DNA of 32,463 nt, taken from NCBI GenBank assembly GCA_002350465.1, contig DEEW01000085.1, forward strand, positions 85,037-117,499, written 5' to 3'. A program made the position numbers and the translations under genes. This DNA is from Lachnospiraceae bacterium UBA2868 (lineage in GTDB: Bacteria; Bacillota_A; Clostridia; Lachnospirales; Lachnospiraceae). The notes below the pieces were generated by a model. It was not told the origin of the DNA and ran no database searches. It worked only from the letters and a program-made list of their open reading frames with translations. Shown here one piece after another: positions 29,699 to 32,463 of the stretch (positions are counted from its first letter, which is position 1; every line of letters starts with the position of its first letter).

Positions 29699-32463
29699 AC
29701 TCCCTCCTTAACAAGCCCTGTCAGCACAAACAGCTTCGGAAAATCACAAAGAGACTGATCCTCTCCCGTAAAATCAATGCCCGAAAGATTTGCACCGTAT
29801 ATATAATTCAGTCTGTTCTGAACAAAGCCTTTGTATTCAACACTTACACTCACATAGTCCGTCATGGTAACGAGGAATGCTTCTTCGAGCATTCTCATCG
29901 CTGTCTTTTCGTCATTCGCCATCGTCTTGTCGTCTATTCTTGTGTCTGCAAATTCTTCATCTATCGGTATTTTAATCAGCTCATTTGCTTCAAGAAATAC
30001 CTCATTCATCATATTTGTACATACATTATAATTCGTCGGGTGCGGTGCCATAAGATAAGCAAACAACCCGAAGTATCCGGGTTCTTCAAAGGTAAACCCC
30101 TCCGGTACCACATCCATTGCAATCGCATCAACTACCGACCTGTATGTTTTCTGGCCTGTCAGTCTGTAAAGCTCAGCCGCAGCCCAAAGACGGGCTGCAA
30201 CAGGTTCCCCTTCATCTGCCTGTTCGGTTTCTGCCTCCTTGAAGAATCGTTCGGCTTTTTCCTTCGCTATATCCGCACTTTCCCAGTCTTCAAGTATATA
30301 TGCAGTCTTTGCAAGCACAGCGGCATAATCATATTTCTCCAATATGTCGGAAATATTGTTCTCCGGTATATTAACTATATCATCAGCCAGCTGTCCTGAC
30401 AGTTCCGTAATCCCAAACCTGTCAGCCTTATCCGGAAATACCTCCATACATAGAAGGGCATCCGTCTCACATATGATACGATCTTTTAAACTGTCGGTCC
30501 TGTAATTGGCAAGAACCTTTTGGACATCCTCCCTCAAAAGTTCATCATACAATCCGGCTGTGACCGGAATTTCCTCTTCCGTTATCCCGGCAGCCTCTTC
30601 AAGGGATATCACCCTTATAACCTGCTCACCCGTCGATTCGTCCACAAGCACGGCATATGATTTTCCGTCCTTATCATATCCTTTTTGGCTGAAGTGAACA
30701 TTGACAAGGCTCTTGCTGTCTATCTCATCCTCGGAATCTTCATCCCCGTTCTTGTCCTTAAGATAATCTATTACCGCATCGGGATCACTGTATCCGGATG
30801 ACTGTGTGACGTTTTGGATATTTATTGTGCTGCACGCGCACAGGTTCGATGCGCATAGGGCAAAGACAAGAATACACGCGATCCTGCCGAGATTGGCACC
30901 TGCTGCCACCGCACGCAATTTCAGTTTTTTCTTGTACTTGTTCCGAAGATACCATATATCAAATATCAACAGCATAAACACTATCGAAATAATGGCAGAA
31001 ATATACTGAATTATTGTTCCTTTGTAGTTTACGGTAAGCACTCCTTCGGCTCCGTTCAAATAAACCCTGCACAGGCCGTTGTCTCCTTCTCCCGTTACCT
31101 CAAGCTTTGTTTTATCTCCCTTACTGTCGGTGATTGTTGCCCCGTACCCCTTATAGTACAAAAAAGGCACATCTGCATATTCGTGATCTCCATCAATTGT
31201 GGCGATCACTTTTCCGCCCTTTCTTTCAAAATCTCCACGGGTTCCGTCATCAAATACCAATTCTTCGCTTTGATCTACAAGTCTCTCGTGATCCTCCACC
31301 GTTAACGGGAGCCATTCTCCGGCGATTACGTTAACGGTAAAGGGTTTATAGCTGTAATAGTCATCACTGTAATCATAGTAACCCATTGAACCTTTGTTAT
31401 GGTGAGTGATGGCTGACTGTGCGGTGACCACAAGCAATACAGTCATAACCAGCTCTTTTGCAATGCCCCTTTTATCCTCTCCGATCCTGTTGATAAAAAG
31501 CTTGATAATTATTGCATCTGCCATGGCAAGGAGGGTCGACGTCATAATAAAGAATCTCCACGGAAATTGCAAAAATCCGAACATCCACGCTACTCTTTCC
31601 CAGGGCATTATATTTGTTGCAGCTACCGCAAATACAAGAGCTGCCGCTATCATGAGGTCAACATATTCAAGTATGGGATAGTCCTTTCTCGATATAAAGA
31701 TTCTCGGAACAAGCAGTCCCAGCAAAACTGCTCCTACACAGGGAAAATCCGATCCCGCTATTTCGGTAAAACCAACCGATTTATCAAGAAGATCCGTCCA
31801 GTTATTTGAAACATAAAACTGCGCATTCGAGAACTGCTCCAGCATAGGCATCCACTGATAAGAAGTAACAAGAAGAGCCAGAACAGTCACTATACACATT
31901 TTTATAAATACCGACGGTTGTCTGATCAGTTTTCGCACATTGATCAGGAGCATAACAACTCCTGTACCCACCATTACGACAAAGGTAGCGGGATGGGTAA
32001 CTATAAGTCCTGCAAAACCCAGCCCAAACACCCACGGCTTGTCCATTTCTTCATACAAAACATTGAATATTCCGTATATTGCAAAGGGAAGGAAGATAAA
32101 TGCGGCATTTTCACCGCAGGCTGTTCGTACAACCATATCATCCATATGATAAGGACACAGCGTCAGCAGCATCGCGGCAACGGATCCGGCAAATTTAGAC
32201 AGGCTCATCTTCCAGACACAATAGAATGTGGAAAGATAGCAAAGCACAAAAATCATGGCGGTATAGATGTGGAAACTCTTTCCTATACTTACACCCAATA
32301 CGCGAAGTAATGCCGGGATGTGCATAAACAGATCGGAATAAAACATGGAGCTTGCATATCCGGCTCCTCCGAAAAACAAAGTGTTAACCTTTGAAAAAGG
32401 ATGTCCTATAAGGATTCCTTCTTTGAGACTTTCTATCCGAAGCAGATGATAATCAAGATCATG
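29695..32463 (-). CDS. large membrane protein (PTPS-related/YfhO-like) fused to a GH9-like helical domain; 5' end outside window
   Basis: At least 922 residues; the frame is open to the window edge, so the N-terminus is missing and the TTG at 32379 is not the real start. The first visible residues (HDLDYHLLRIESLKEGILIG, then GYASSMFYSDLFMHIPALLR) match the first periplasmic loop of the 6-pyruvoyl-tetrahydropterin-synthase-related membrane family. Eight or more helices follow, then a beta-rich outer segment (KPFTVNVIAGEWLPL onward) and a helix ending IFDIWYLRNKYKKK. After that comes a second hydrophobic segment with an internal lipobox-like LCACS. The final 350 residues resemble a GH9 helical barrel: AARLWAAAELYRLTGQKTYR, EGFTFEEPGYFGLFAYLM and ANDEKTAMRMLEEAFLVTMT. 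No GH9 catalytic residues are evident. I infer an envelope glycan or glycolipid function. It overlaps ddl by four bases. Confidence 0.72.
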   Translation of the reverse strand, partial: HDLDYHLLRIESLKEGILIGHPFSKVNTLFFGGAGYASSMFYSDLFMHIPALLRVLGVSIGKSFHIYTAMIFVLCYLSTFYCVWKMSLSKFAGSVAAMLLTLCPYHMDDMVVRTACGENAAFIFLPFAIYGIFNVLYEEMDKPWVFGLGFAGLIVTHPATFVVMVGTGVVMLLINVRKLIRQPSVFIKMCIVTVLALLVTSYQWMPMLEQFSNAQFYVSNNWTDLLDKSVGFTEIAGSDFPCVGAVLLGLLVPRIFISRKDYPILEYVDLMIAAALVFAVAATNIMPWERVAWMFGFLQFPWRFFIMTSTLLAMADAIIIKLFINRIGEDKRGIAKELVMTVLLVVTAQSAITHHNKGSMGYYDYSDDYYSYKPFTVNVIAGEWLPLTVEDHERLVDQSEELVFDDGTRGDFERKGGKVIATIDGDHEYADVPFLYYKGYGATITDSKGDKTKLEVTGEGDNGLCRVYLNGAEGVLTVNYKGTIIQYISAIISIVFMLLIFDIWYLRNKYKKKLKLRAVAAGANLGRIACILVFALCASNLCACSTINIQNVTQSSGYSDPDAVIDYLKDKNGDEDSEDEIDSKSLVNVHFSQKGYDKDGKSYAVLVDESTGEQVIRVISLEEAAGITEEEIPVTAGLYDELLREDVQKVLANYRTDSLKDRIICETDALLCMEVFPDKADRFGITELSGQLADDIVNIPENNISDILEKYDYAAVLAKTAYILEDWESADIAKEKAERFFKEAETEQADEGEPVAARLWAAAELYRLTGQKTYRSVVDAIAMDVVPEGFTFEEPGYFGLFAYLMAPHPTNYNVCTNMMNEVFLEANELIKIPIDEEFADTRIDDKTMANDEKTAMRMLEEAFLVTMTDYVSVSVEYKGFVQNRLNYIYGANLSGIDFTGEDQSLCDFPKLFVLTGLVKEGV

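Noticed and set aside
32377..32463. TTG at 32379 as the start of the large membrane protein
   Set aside because: The frame continues upstream to the window edge with family-typical residues (HDLDYHLLRIESLKEG), so the gene is truncated by the window.

Overview
The window reads as a chromosomal fragment of a Gram-positive Clostridia bacterium, most likely a xylan-using Lachnospiraceae of the Butyrivibrio/Roseburia type. This is inferred from gene content: lipoprotein ABC sugar importer, cytoplasmic GH43, NlpC/P60 wall hydrolase, PyrK/PyrD type 1B, MEP-pathway ispE, several c-di-GMP enzymes and AGGAGG ribosome sites. No rRNA, tRNA, insertion sequence, phage gene or CRISPR array was seen. Four genes appear to use non-ATG starts (araC-type, pyrD and plsC with TTG; a lipoprotein with CTG).

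Positions 1-8515 hold a pentoside-use locus. A minus-strand operon runs solute-binding lipoprotein, two permeases, GH43, xylulokinase, DUF4867 protein and an L-fucose/L-arabinose isomerase-family protein that leaves the window at its left edge. A divergent AraC-type regulator sits upstream, and the 310-base divergent region carries promoter elements and a cre-like palindrome. A perfect hairpin separates the binding-protein gene from the permeases. Next comes an isolated 41-residue membrane-peptide gene (8605-8730) with its own strong promoter and terminator.

Positions 8750-19001 are a long minus-strand run, apparently cotranscribed in large part: pyrK, pyrD, an acidic coiled-coil protein, ispE, a GntR regulator, a DUF1934 protein, a one-helix membrane protein, a trigger-factor-like lipoprotein without its PPIase domain, asnS, an NlpC/P60 hydrolase, a cytoplasmic GH5 and a GT2. 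It mixes pyrimidine, isoprenoid, translation and envelope functions.

Positions 19067-24223 encode three consecutive c-di-GMP proteins: an HD-GYP phosphodiesterase with a degenerate GGDEF-like tail, a membrane diguanylate cyclase, and a PAS-GGDEF cyclase one base further on. Divergent from them is pyrC (dihydroorotase), which converges on plsC with a 6-base overlap.

Positions 25617-32463 (minus strand) hold a large PTPS-related-type membrane protein joined to a GH9-like domain (5' end outside the window), then ddl, murF, degV and plsC. This is a peptidoglycan-precursor and lipid cluster.

The items most worth a second look are the membrane/GH9-like fusion, the PPIase-less trigger-factor lipoprotein with its CTG start, the small membrane-peptide gene, the HD-GYP/degenerate-GGDEF fusion, the cytoplasmic GH5 coupled to an atypical GT2, and the DUF4867 cupin-like protein in the pentose operon.
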